NCBI GenBank assembly: GCA_934670175.1
Contig: CAKUOX010000007.1
Coordinates: forward strand, 1 to 64,000
Source: an uncultured Clostridia bacterium
Lineage (GTDB): Bacteria; Bacillota; Clostridia; Christensenellales; Aristaeellaceae
DNA: 64,000 nt
Reading direction: 5' to 3'
The notes under the pieces were generated by a model. That model worked only from the letters and a program-made list of their open reading frames with translations. It was not told the origin of the DNA and did no database searches. Positions 43,890-51,204 of the stretch are shown here, one piece after another (within the stretch, counting starts at the first letter, position 1; every line of letters starts with the position of its first letter). A program made the translations under genes and the position numbers.

Positions 43890-44198
43890 ATGACATATGG
43901 AAGAATGCCTCTGTTTCCGCCCGGCTTTTCGCAGCCGCAGGCGCTGCGCGTGCCGCTGTTTGGCGATTGCGCGCAGAAAAGCTGCGGCTGCGCTCCACGC
44001 AGCTGCGGCTGTACGCCGCCGCGCGACTGCTGCCAGACCGTGCGCTTTCAGAATCCGGCCTGTCCGGAGGAAAGCGCGGATGTGGAGCTGTGCCTGGACG
44101 AATGCGGTAATTTGAGCATCTGCGTGCGCCGCTGCCCAAACCTGTTCCCGCCGTGCGTTAAGCGCCGCAGGCCGCGCTGCGAGCGCTCGGACTGGTAA
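43890..44198 (+). CDS. Cysteine-rich small protein of unknown function
   Basis: This 102-residue protein contains 14 cysteines. The first cluster (about residues 27-48) has the pattern C-x4-CGC-x4-CGC-x5-CC; the second half has single Cys residues spaced 4 to 10 apart and ends in a basic stretch (KRRRPRCERSDW). There is no signal peptide or membrane segment. AAAGGAGGG precedes ATG 43890, a strong site. The Cys pattern suggests metal binding or a disulfide-linked structural protein such as a spore or coat component, but I recognise no family. It is flanked by oppositely oriented genes, so it is monocistronic. Confidence 0.7.
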   Translation: MTYGRMPLFPPGFSQPQALRVPLFGDCAQKSCGCAPRSCGCTPPRDCCQTVRFQNPACPEESADVELCLDECGNLSICVRRCPNLFPPCVKRRRPRCERSDW

Positions 44199-44243
44199 AC
44201 CAATGTAAAAGTGGGGGAGCAGTGCTCCCCCAACAGAACAGGT

Positions 44244-45737
44244 CTACTCGTCGTCCTGCGCCCAGCCGCGGCTGCATGCCACGGCGCGCTGCCACTTGCG
44301 CAGCAGGCGGTGGCGCTCGGCCTCGCTCATGTTCGGCACAAATTCACGGCCCGGCTGAAGCAGCTGTCCCAGCTCGGTGTCGTTCCAGATGCCTACGGCG
44401 CGTCCGGCAAGCATCGCCGCGCCCAGTGCGGTGACCTCCAGTATGCGCGGCCGCCGCACGGTGGCGCCCAGAATGTCTGCCTGGAACTGCATCAGGAACT
44501 GGTTTGCGCTCGCGCCGCCATCCACGCGCAGCAGCGTGGGCTTCATACCCGCGTCGCCCGCCATAGCGCCGATGACGTCCGCCGACTGATAGGCGATGGC
44601 CTCCAGCGCAGCGCGCACCACATGCGCGCGCTTCGAGCCGCGCGTGAGACCTACGATGGTGCCTCGGCTGTACATATCCCAATAGGGCGCGCCGAGGCCG
44701 GTAAACGCGGGTACGAAATAGACGTTGCCGTTGTTGGGCACGGATGCGGCGATGGCTTCCGTGTCCGCAGCGCTTTCGATCAGCTTTAATTCGTCGCGCA
44801 GCCACTGTATCACCGCGCCGCCCACGAAAACGCTGCCCTCCAGCGCATAGCGCGGCTTGCCGTTCAGCCGCCATGCCACGGTGCTGATCAGGTTGTTTTG
44901 CGAACGTACCGGCGTTGTGCCCGTGTTCATCAGCACGAAGCAGCCAGTGCCATAGGTATTTTTGCAGCTGCCGGGGGCGAAACAGCCCTGGCCGAACAGC
45001 GCCGCATGCTGATCGCCCGCCAGCGCCGCCACGGGGATCTCGCGCCCGAGTATGCGCTTATCCAGCATGCCGATGACCTGTGAGCTGTCTACCACCTCGG
45101 GCAGCAGCGGTCGGGGAATGTCCATGGCGCGCAGCAGCACGTCATCCCACGCCTGCTCGCGGATATTAAACAGCATCGTGCGCGCGGCGTTGGTCGCATC
45201 GGTTACATGCGCGTGGTTCGCGGTCAGGTTCCATGCAAGAAAGCTGTCCACCGTGCCGAAGCACAGCTCGCCGCGCTCGGCGCGGGCGCGCGCATCCGGT
45301 ATGCTGTCCAGCATCCATTGCAGCTTCGTGCCGGAAAAATAGGCGTCCGGGATCAGTCCCGTACGGTCGCGCAGCATGTTGCCCAGGCCGTCGCGCTTCA
45401 GGCGTTCTACCAGCGGCGCGGTGCGGCGGCACTGCCAAACGATGGCGTTGCATAGCGGCTTGCCGGTCGCCTTTTCCCACAGCAGTGTGGTTTCGCGCTG
45501 GTTCGCAATGCCGATAGCCGCGATGTTGCGCGCGTTCACGCCGCTCTTTTCCATGGCGATCCTCAGCGCACGCAGCTGGCTATCCAATATGTCCTGCGGG
45601 CGGTGCTCCACCCAGCCCGGCTTGGGGTAAAGCTGCTGAAATTCGACGTTGTGTGAAGCGACTACGCCGCCCGCCTGATCAAAAATGACCGCGCGGGAGC
45701 TGGTGGTTCCCTGATCCAGTGCAATAATGTATTTCAT
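44244..45737 (-). CDS. glpK: Glycerol kinase
   Basis: This 497-residue FGGY-family kinase phosphorylates glycerol to glycerol-3-phosphate. The start IIALDQGTTSSRAVIFD, GIANQRETTLLWEKATG, the DATNAARTMLFNI block and LRVDGGASANQFLMQFQADI are family hallmarks, and length is typical. GGAGGTGCAAACAGC precedes ATG 45737. No glpF or glpD is next to it. The 290-base upstream region is rich in hairpins and may regulate expression. Confidence 0.95.
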   Translation of the reverse strand: MKYIIALDQGTTSSRAVIFDQAGGVVASHNVEFQQLYPKPGWVEHRPQDILDSQLRALRIAMEKSGVNARNIAAIGIANQRETTLLWEKATGKPLCNAIVWQCRRTAPLVERLKRDGLGNMLRDRTGLIPDAYFSGTKLQWMLDSIPDARARAERGELCFGTVDSFLAWNLTANHAHVTDATNAARTMLFNIREQAWDDVLLRAMDIPRPLLPEVVDSSQVIGMLDKRILGREIPVAALAGDQHAALFGQGCFAPGSCKNTYGTGCFVLMNTGTTPVRSQNNLISTVAWRLNGKPRYALEGSVFVGGAVIQWLRDELKLIESAADTEAIAASVPNNGNVYFVPAFTGLGAPYWDMYSRGTIVGLTRGSKRAHVVRAALEAIAYQSADVIGAMAGDAGMKPTLLRVDGGASANQFLMQFQADILGATVRRPRILEVTALGAAMLAGRAVGIWNDTELGQLLQPGREFVPNMSEAERHRLLRKWQRAVACSRGWAQDDE

Positions 45738-45949
45738 GCTGTTTGCACCTCCATGGCGTGTTGGAAGAGCTGTCGGCGTCTCTCTGCAAGAGCTACCGAA
45801 TGCGTAAAACTCCGATGCGTTATAGCAGTCGCGCCATTGCCTATAGCAGGCGCGACCAGCCCCCGCGAATCCTCCGGATTCCAGCGGGGCGCTGCCGGAA
45901 ACGGCGCTTTGCGCCGGATTCGGTGCGTTATTGATAATCTATATCCTGT
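45738..45949 (-). promoter_or_regulatory. Structured region upstream of glpK
   Basis: Read on the minus strand it can form GGCGC/GCGCC, CCCCGC + GAATCC with GGATTC + GCGGGG, and GTCGCGCC with GGCGCGAC hairpins in a row, and holds a CTGCTATA direct repeat. It could be a regulatory leader; in other Bacillota glycerol genes are controlled by GlpP antitermination. No terminator with a T-run was seen inside it. Confidence 0.35.
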
Positions 45950-45984
45950 AAAAAGGCGCCGGACGTTATGGCAACGCCGGCGCC
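45950..45984 (-). terminator. Terminator of the acidic membrane protein gene
   Basis: On the minus strand GGCGCCGG (45984-45977) pairs with CCGGCGCC (45962-45955), followed by TTTTT (45954-45950). Confidence 0.8.
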
Positions 45985-46030
45985 GATAATGCGGTGCGTT
46001 TGACCGGAAGACCGGCAAAGCGGATGGAAT

Positions 46031-47977
46031 TTAACCGATAGAAGCAGCATCTGCATCAGCTGTGGGCGCAGCGTCCGGCAGGCCTGCGTCTGCACCGTCC
46101 AGCGTAAGCGGTTCGGACGTAGCGGCGCTCAGGTTCGGAATTTCGACCTCAGCCGTCGGCTCAGGCGTGGCTTCCACTTCGACCGTCGGTTCGGGCGTAA
46201 GCTCGATCAGCGGCACTTCCGTGGCCTCGGGCGCGATGTTCTGGCGCACATCATAGCCGAAGAACAGCAGCTTGAACGCCGAGGTATCGCCAAAGACATC
46301 GTGCATTTTGGAAACGATGGTATCCTGTCCGCCGACGTACAGGAAGTTCAGCGCGATAATAATGACCAGCAGCGCTACGATCACGCCGAGAATGGCCTTG
46401 AGCACGCCGACCAGGTGATGCCCGAAGGAACGGTGCGTTTCGCCATCGTCGAATTCGTCATTGTCGTCATCGTCGTAGGCGTCATCATCGTCGTACTCGT
46501 CGTACTGATCCTCGTCGTCGTCCTCATCGTCTGCATCGTCGCTGTCGCTTTCGTCGTCCTCATCCTCGTCATCATCGTCAGCGGCTTTGCGGCGGCCAAA
46601 CAGACCGCGGCGGGGCTTCACTTCTTCGGTATCCTCGTCATCCTCGCCATCTTCGTCGGAATCATCGTCGAAGTCCTCTTCGTCGTTATCCTCATCGTCC
46701 TCATCGTCCTCTTCCGGCTCGACGGGTGCTTTGCGGCGGCCAAACAGACCGCGGCGGGGCTTCACTTCTTCGATATCCTCGTCTTCGTCGTCATCCTCGT
46801 CGTCTTCGTCGGAATCGTCGTCGAAGTCCTCTTCGTCGTCATCCTCTTCATCCACATCGCGGGATTTGCGGAAACGGGCGAACAGGCCGCGGCGGGGCTT
46901 TTCCTCTTCTTCGTCCTCGTCCTCTTCGTCATCCTCATCGAAGAGACTCTTTTCGACCAGCTTCACCGGCGTGAATTCGCGGGTAGGCTCATCAATAAAC
47001 TCTGGCTCGGGCTGTACGGGAGCCGCTTCCGCTTCGGGTGCGGCGGGCACTTCGGGCGCCTGCACGGTCTCGGGCTGTACGGCAATGTCCGCAGCCTCGG
47101 GCGCAGCGTCCTGTGCGGGCACATCCGCCACGGCGCTATCCTTCGCCTGCTCTGCGGCACGACGCATGGCCAGCTCTCTGCGCTGACGGCGGGTCATGCC
47201 GCTGGTCTCAAGGCTTTCCGCGAGCTGCTGCTCCAGAGCGTTGTTTTCCAGATCCATGGTCTGCCCTCCTTCGGTGGCGTCGGATACGTCGGCAAGGTCC
47301 GCGTCGGACTTGGCGCTTTGAGCGAAATAGTCGTCCTCGTCGCCGTAATCCTCATCGTTTTCCTCGTCTTCGTCGTCGGCTTCGGTATCGTCTACGCGGG
47401 TCACGAAGAGATTCAGGAATTTCCTAAAGCCGCCCTCGCGGTGCGTTTCGGCGCCCTCGTCATCCTCATCGTCGTCGAAGTATTCCTCGTCATCGAGCTC
47501 TTCGCCGCTTGCGGCGTAGCTGCGGCGCGGCGCGTTTTCGTTTTCACCGATCTCTTCGCCGTCGAAGTCATCCTCATCGTCGAAATCGTCCTCGTCCGCA
47601 TGGCCGCCGCGCTTGCGCGCGTTCATATTATTCCGTACGCCATGGAAGAAGCGGATGAAGGAATCGAAGGGATTGGGATTCTCATCCACATCCGCGGGCT
47701 CTTCATCGTCGAAACCATCCTCGTCGCCGATGTCCTCCGCGTCGTAATCGTTGTCCTGAACCTCGTCGGCCTCCGCCGCGTCGAGATCGTATTCGGTGTT
47801 ATCCGTCGGCTCGAACGCCTCATCCGGCGATTTGCGCGGAAGCGGACGGTCAGCGCGCGGCGCAGCGCCGTCCTGCGCCTGACGCGGGAGCTCACGCGCA
47901 CGCCTTTTGTATGCTTCATGCCGCCTGCGCAGCTCGTAGTAATCCAGCTCAGGGCCGTTATCTCTGGTATTGCTCAT
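46031..47977 (-). CDS. Highly acidic single-pass membrane protein with basic repeats
   Basis: This 648-residue protein is dominated by Asp/Glu runs. A single hydrophobic helix (about residues 525-547, GVLKAILGVIVALLVIIIAL) anchors it, with about 520 residues on one side and about 100 Pro/Thr/Glu-rich residues on the other. By charge the long part is probably cytosolic. Three basic islands of the form KPRRGLFARFRK or KPRRGLFGRRK (about residues 360, 412, 463) interrupt the acidic tracts and form a 50-residue repeat unit. The first third contains FDSFIRFFHGVRNN and FRKFLNLFVTRV amphipathic segments. I recognise no family. It is behind a strong promoter (48037-48065) and has a terminator. Confidence 0.75.
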   Translation of the reverse strand: MSNTRDNGPELDYYELRRRHEAYKRRARELPRQAQDGAAPRADRPLPRKSPDEAFEPTDNTEYDLDAAEADEVQDNDYDAEDIGDEDGFDDEEPADVDENPNPFDSFIRFFHGVRNNMNARKRGGHADEDDFDDEDDFDGEEIGENENAPRRSYAASGEELDDEEYFDDDEDDEGAETHREGGFRKFLNLFVTRVDDTEADDEDEENDEDYGDEDDYFAQSAKSDADLADVSDATEGGQTMDLENNALEQQLAESLETSGMTRRQRRELAMRRAAEQAKDSAVADVPAQDAAPEAADIAVQPETVQAPEVPAAPEAEAAPVQPEPEFIDEPTREFTPVKLVEKSLFDEDDEEDEDEEEEKPRRGLFARFRKSRDVDEEDDDEEDFDDDSDEDDEDDDEDEDIEEVKPRRGLFGRRKAPVEPEEDDEDDEDNDEEDFDDDSDEDGEDDEDTEEVKPRRGLFGRRKAADDDDEDEDDESDSDDADDEDDDEDQYDEYDDDDAYDDDDNDEFDDGETHRSFGHHLVGVLKAILGVIVALLVIIIALNFLYVGGQDTIVSKMHDVFGDTSAFKLLFFGYDVRQNIAPEATEVPLIELTPEPTVEVEATPEPTAEVEIPNLSAATSEPLTLDGADAGLPDAAPTADADAASIG

Positions 47978-48036
47978 TGCGAAAACCGCCTCTCATTGCA
48001 TCCCGTTTCGGGACATGGGTATAACTATACACCACT

Positions 48037-48065
48037 ATTATAACAAGATTCTGTTTTTCTGACAA
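48037..48065 (-). promoter_or_regulatory. Promoter of the acidic membrane protein gene
   Basis: On the minus strand TTGTCA (48065-48060), 17 bases, TATAAT (48042-48037). Confidence 0.78.
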
Positions 48066-48177
48066 GGGATGCGGCGCAGATAACCAAAAATATTTACTAT
48101 CTGACGCCAAATTGACGGCTGCGGTCATCTTTTGCATAAAATAAAATCGCATTTTGATGGAGGGGAGGGAGAGAAGG

Positions 48178-48369
48178 ATGGAAACGCCCCGTGAACTTAC
48201 GCGCCGCGCCGCGCTGAACCGAACGCGCATACACGTCCAGCGGACGCCCGAGCCCGCGCCGCAGCCGCCGCGCCCTGCGCCGCTGCGGCCGTCCGGCCAC
48301 GCGAATTACAGCGCGCTCATGCGCAGCCACGACCGCCTGCGCACGCGCCATATTCCCAGTCAAGGCTGA
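48178..48369 (+). CDS. Small basic Pro/Arg-rich protein, unknown
   Basis: This 63-residue protein begins METPRELTRRAALNRTRIHV and has a Pro-rich middle (residues 29-45). It is strongly basic with no hydrophobic segment. GGAGGGAGAGAAGG before ATG 48178 is an excellent ribosome site, which is the main support for a real gene. It lies 43 bases before the gene at 48413 and probably shares its transcript. No family recognised. Confidence 0.55.
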   Translation: METPRELTRRAALNRTRIHVQRTPEPAPQPPRPAPLRPSGHANYSALMRSHDRLRTRHIPSQG

Positions 48370-48412
48370 CGCTGCGGCCGCATACATTTTGCTCAGAAGG
48401 GGGAATTATGCG

Positions 48413-49345
48413 ATGATGAAGAACGATTATCTGCGAACGCTGATCCTTTTGCGCAGCAACGCGCCCGGCTATTCGGGGCACGCGCGTCTTGAAAAGCGCA
48501 CGTCCATGGGCAGCCTGAGCTTTCTGGTGCAGTCGCCGGACGCAGATGCCGATCTGCGAGCGGCGCTGGCGGGGCGTTCGCGCGGCAGGTATTACGCCTG
48601 CCCGCTGGGAGAGCTGAGGCGTGACGCGCGCGGACAGGCGGCGCTGAACTATACCTTCGATCCGCGCAATATCTGCGGGCGCGAGCTGGACGCCTACCAG
48701 CTGCTGATCGTCAGCCGCGTGGACGGCGGCTGCGAGATCGTGCTCTTCGGCAACCTGAACGGACACTGCGATGTGGACTGGGCCGAGGTGCGCAGCACCG
48801 TATGCGCGCTGTACGACACTGCGGCGGTGCAGCCGCCGGTGAACCAGCTGCCGCCCGCGCGTCCCGCGCAGCCTGCGCCGCCGCAGCGTCCCAACGAACC
48901 GGTGACGCTGCCGGAATTCGACTATCCGGTCGAGGATGGCAATGCGCCGGTGACGCTGCCTGCGACCGATGGCGACCCCGTCGTGACCTCGCAGGACGAT
49001 GCTGCGGCGCAGGACAGCGCGCTCAGCGCGCTGGGCGTGGATGCGGCGCTGCCATGGCCGGAGCCGCTGGAGCCGCTGCGCGCGGCGTTTGCTTCGTCCG
49101 CGCCCGTGCAGGATGCGCCGGACAGCGAATATGTCTACATCAGTCTGGACATGCCGGAGGGGGACGAGGCATATCTGGTCGGGCTGCGCGCCGAGAATGG
49201 CCGCGTTTCGACCGCGAAATATGCCATACCGGATCGCTGGAATCGCGAAGCGCCCGCAGGGCTTGAGGATTACGCCTGGCAGGGCGACGCAAACCGCGGC
49301 TGGTGGGTGGCCGAGGTGGACGCGGACAGCGGCAACAGAGTGTAA
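48413..49345 (+). CDS. Two-domain protein of unknown function
   Basis: This 310-residue cytosolic protein has an N-terminal beta-rich domain (about residues 1-120; DYLRTLILLRSNAPGYSGHA, then SLSFLVQSPDADADLRAAL), a Pro/Ala/Gln linker (about 125-165), an acidic region and a C-terminal small domain (about 235-310) ending with WQGDANRGWWVAEVD. The N-terminal part resembles clostridial proteins that begin with a YLRTL(M/I)LLR block, whose function is unknown to me. ATG 48413 follows AAGGGGG at 8 bases. It is upstream of glyS, which has its own promoter. Confidence 0.65.
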   Translation: MMKNDYLRTLILLRSNAPGYSGHARLEKRTSMGSLSFLVQSPDADADLRAALAGRSRGRYYACPLGELRRDARGQAALNYTFDPRNICGRELDAYQLLIVSRVDGGCEIVLFGNLNGHCDVDWAEVRSTVCALYDTAAVQPPVNQLPPARPAQPAPPQRPNEPVTLPEFDYPVEDGNAPVTLPATDGDPVVTSQDDAAAQDSALSALGVDAALPWPEPLEPLRAAFASSAPVQDAPDSEYVYISLDMPEGDEAYLVGLRAENGRVSTAKYAIPDRWNREAPAGLEDYAWQGDANRGWWVAEVDADSGNRV

Positions 49346-49374
49346 ACGCGGACGATTCTTTTAACACGTCAACC

Positions 49375-49403
49375 TTGCAAAACATCTGTAAATCTGCTAC
49401 AAT
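49375..49403 (+). promoter_or_regulatory. Promoter of glyS
   Basis: TTGCAA (49375-49380), 17 bases, TACAAT (49398-49403). No T-box was seen before glyS: only about 30 bases lie between the likely start of transcription and the start codon. Confidence 0.75.
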
Positions 49404-49438
49404 AGCATTTAAGATTTATAGATAAAGAAGGTATCGCA

Positions 49439-50818
49439 ATGGCAAAGCTCACGATGGATAAATTGATGGCGCTGTGCAAGAATCGCGGCTTCATCTTCGC
49501 AGGCTCGGAGATCTACGGCGGCCTGGCCAACACCTGGGATTTCGGCCCGCTCGGCGTGGAATTCAAGAACAACATCAAGAAGGCCTGGTGGCAGAAATTC
49601 GTGCAGGAGAGCCCGTATAACACCGGCCTGGACTGCGCAATCCTGATGAACCGCGAGGTGTGGGTGGCTTCCGGCCACGTCGGCGGCTTCAACGATCCGC
49701 TGATGGACTGCAAGGCCTGCAAGGCGCGCTTCCGTGCCGACAAGCTGATCGAGGATTTCACCCAGGGCGCGGAGACCGGCGATGGCTGGACAAACGCAGA
49801 GCTCGAGGGCTACATCGCTGAGCACGACATCGTTTGCCCCGTCTGCGGCAAGAAGGATTTTACCGGCATCCGTCAGTTCAACCTGATGTTCAAGACCCAT
49901 CAGGGCGTCAACGAGGATTCTGCAGCGGAAATCTATCTGCGCCCCGAAACCGCGCAGGGCATTTTCGTGAACTTCCTGAACACGATGCGCACCACGCGCA
50001 AGAAGCTGCCCGCCGGCATTTGCCAGATCGGCAAATCCTTCCGCAACGAGATCACGCCCGGCAACTTCATTTTCCGCGTGCGCGAATTCGAGCAGATGGA
50101 GCTGGAATTCTTCTGCAAGCCCGGTGAGGATCTGGAATGGTTCAACTACTGGCGTTCCTTCTGCCGCGACTGGCTGCTGAGCCTGGGCATGCATGAGGAG
50201 AACCTGCGCCTGCGCGACCATGAAAAGGACAAGCTGGCCTTCTATTCCAAGGCCACGACGGACTTTGAATATGCGTTCCCCTTCGGCTGGGGCGAGCTCT
50301 GGGGCGTGGCTGACCGCACGGATTACGACCTGAAGCAGCATTCCGAGCACTCCGGCAAGAGCCTGGAATACCTGGATCCCACCACGAACGAAAAGTTCAT
50401 TCCCTACTGCGTGGAGCCGTCCGTCGGCGTGGAGCGCCTGGTGCTGGCCTTCCTGTGCGACGCCTACGATGAGGAGGAGCTCGAGGGCGGCGACGTGCGC
50501 ACCGTGCTGCACCTGCATCCCGCGCTCGCACCGTTCAAGGTGGCCGTGATGCCGCTGCAGAAGAACAAGCTTGGCGATCAGGCGAAGGCGCTCTACCAGC
50601 AGCTGGCGAAGAAATTCCGCGTGGATTACGACGAGACCGGCTCCATCGGCAAGCGCTATCGCCGTCAGGACGAGATCGGCACGCCGTACTGCATCTGCGT
50701 GGACTTCGATACCGAAGCTACCGGCAACGTCACCGTGCGCGACCGCGACACCATGCAGCAGGAAGTGGTTCCGATCGCAGAGCTGAACGCATGGCTGGAA
50801 AAGAAGCTGGAATTCTGA
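49439..50818 (+). CDS. glyS: Glycyl-tRNA synthetase (single-chain, class II)
   Basis: This 459-residue enzyme charges tRNA-Gly. It is the homodimeric alpha2 form, as in Bacillota and Archaea, not the alpha2beta2 bacterial form. The start TMDKLMALCKNRGFIFAGS and GGLANTWDFGPLGVEFKNN, then motif 2 block GKSFRNEITPGNFIFRVREF and the ASVGVERL-type motif 3 (VEPSVGVERLVLAFL) are present; the C-terminal anticodon-binding domain starts near residue 360 (VAVMPLQKNKLGDQAKALYQ). A zinc-type CxxC pair (CPVCG) lies near residue 135. GAAGG precedes ATG 49439. Confidence 0.96.
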   Translation: MAKLTMDKLMALCKNRGFIFAGSEIYGGLANTWDFGPLGVEFKNNIKKAWWQKFVQESPYNTGLDCAILMNREVWVASGHVGGFNDPLMDCKACKARFRADKLIEDFTQGAETGDGWTNAELEGYIAEHDIVCPVCGKKDFTGIRQFNLMFKTHQGVNEDSAAEIYLRPETAQGIFVNFLNTMRTTRKKLPAGICQIGKSFRNEITPGNFIFRVREFEQMELEFFCKPGEDLEWFNYWRSFCRDWLLSLGMHEENLRLRDHEKDKLAFYSKATTDFEYAFPFGWGELWGVADRTDYDLKQHSEHSGKSLEYLDPTTNEKFIPYCVEPSVGVERLVLAFLCDAYDEEELEGGDVRTVLHLHPALAPFKVAVMPLQKNKLGDQAKALYQQLAKKFRVDYDETGSIGKRYRRQDEIGTPYCICVDFDTEATGNVTVRDRDTMQQEVVPIAELNAWLEKKLEF

Positions 50819-50841
50819 AGCTGATATAGAACGATATAAGG

Positions 50842-50875
50842 GAACCGTGCTGGCGCGATAGCGCCGGCACGGTTC
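50842..50875. repeat. Left flanking hairpin of family A copy III
   Basis: A 34-base hairpin (GAACCGTGC-TGGCGC...GCGCCG-GCACGGTTC) identical to 51073-51106 and in direct orientation, bracketing the family A core. It lies 23 bases after glyS and may have been its terminator. Confidence 0.9.
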
Positions 50876-51072
50876 AGACCACTGACAAACCCCGCAAACG
50901 CAGAAATTTCCTGAATAACTTCTGGCGAAGTTGAAATTTCTGCTTACATCGTCAACGCGGACTGCAAAATCGGTTACATACGTCCGTGTATGCGCCCTCA
51001 TTTGCAGCCCGCGTTTTCTTGTCTTGCAGGGTTTCTCAGCATCTGGCAGTCTGTTGACTTTGTCAACATCCT
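50876..51072. repeat. Family A structured repeat, copy III
   Basis: This 197-nt element aligns along its full length with 5062-5260. Stems: closing arm (CAGAC/GTCTG, AAACCC/GGGTTT), hairpin GCAGAAATTTC with GAAATTTCTGC capped by AACTTC/GAAGTT, and hairpin AACGCGG with CCGCGTT extended by CTGCAAAAT/ATTTGCAG, capped by CATACG/TGTATG. Base changes against copy II preserve pairing at two or more positions. Confidence 0.82.
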
Positions 51073-51106
51073 GAACCGTGCTGGCGCGATAGCGCCGGCA
51101 CGGTTC
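51073..51106. repeat. Right flanking hairpin of family A copy III
   Basis: An exact direct copy of 50842-50875, followed by TTGTTAATG. Confidence 0.9.
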
Positions 51107-51129
51107 TTGTTAATGCCTGAAGGCATTAA

Positions 51130-51174
51130 TAAAATTTGCCGGCGTGGGAATGTATTTCATTCCACGCCGGCAAA
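51130..51174 (-). terminator. Terminator of nfnAB
   Basis: TTTGCCGGCGTGG (51135-51147) pairs with CCACGCCGGCAAA (51162-51174). On the minus strand AAATTTTATT follows. A smaller TTAATGCC-TGAA-GGCATTAA hairpin is next to it (51110-51130). Confidence 0.8.
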
Positions 51175-51204
51175 CCATGTTTTGCCGATCAGGCCAGCCT
51201 TTAA

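Noticed and set aside
46301..48043. 580-residue plus-strand frame opposite the acidic protein, very hydrophobic
   Set aside because: GAT/GAC/GAA codons read in reverse give Val/Ile/Phe-rich sequence, which only imitates a membrane protein. The minus-strand gene has the promoter, ribosome site and terminator.
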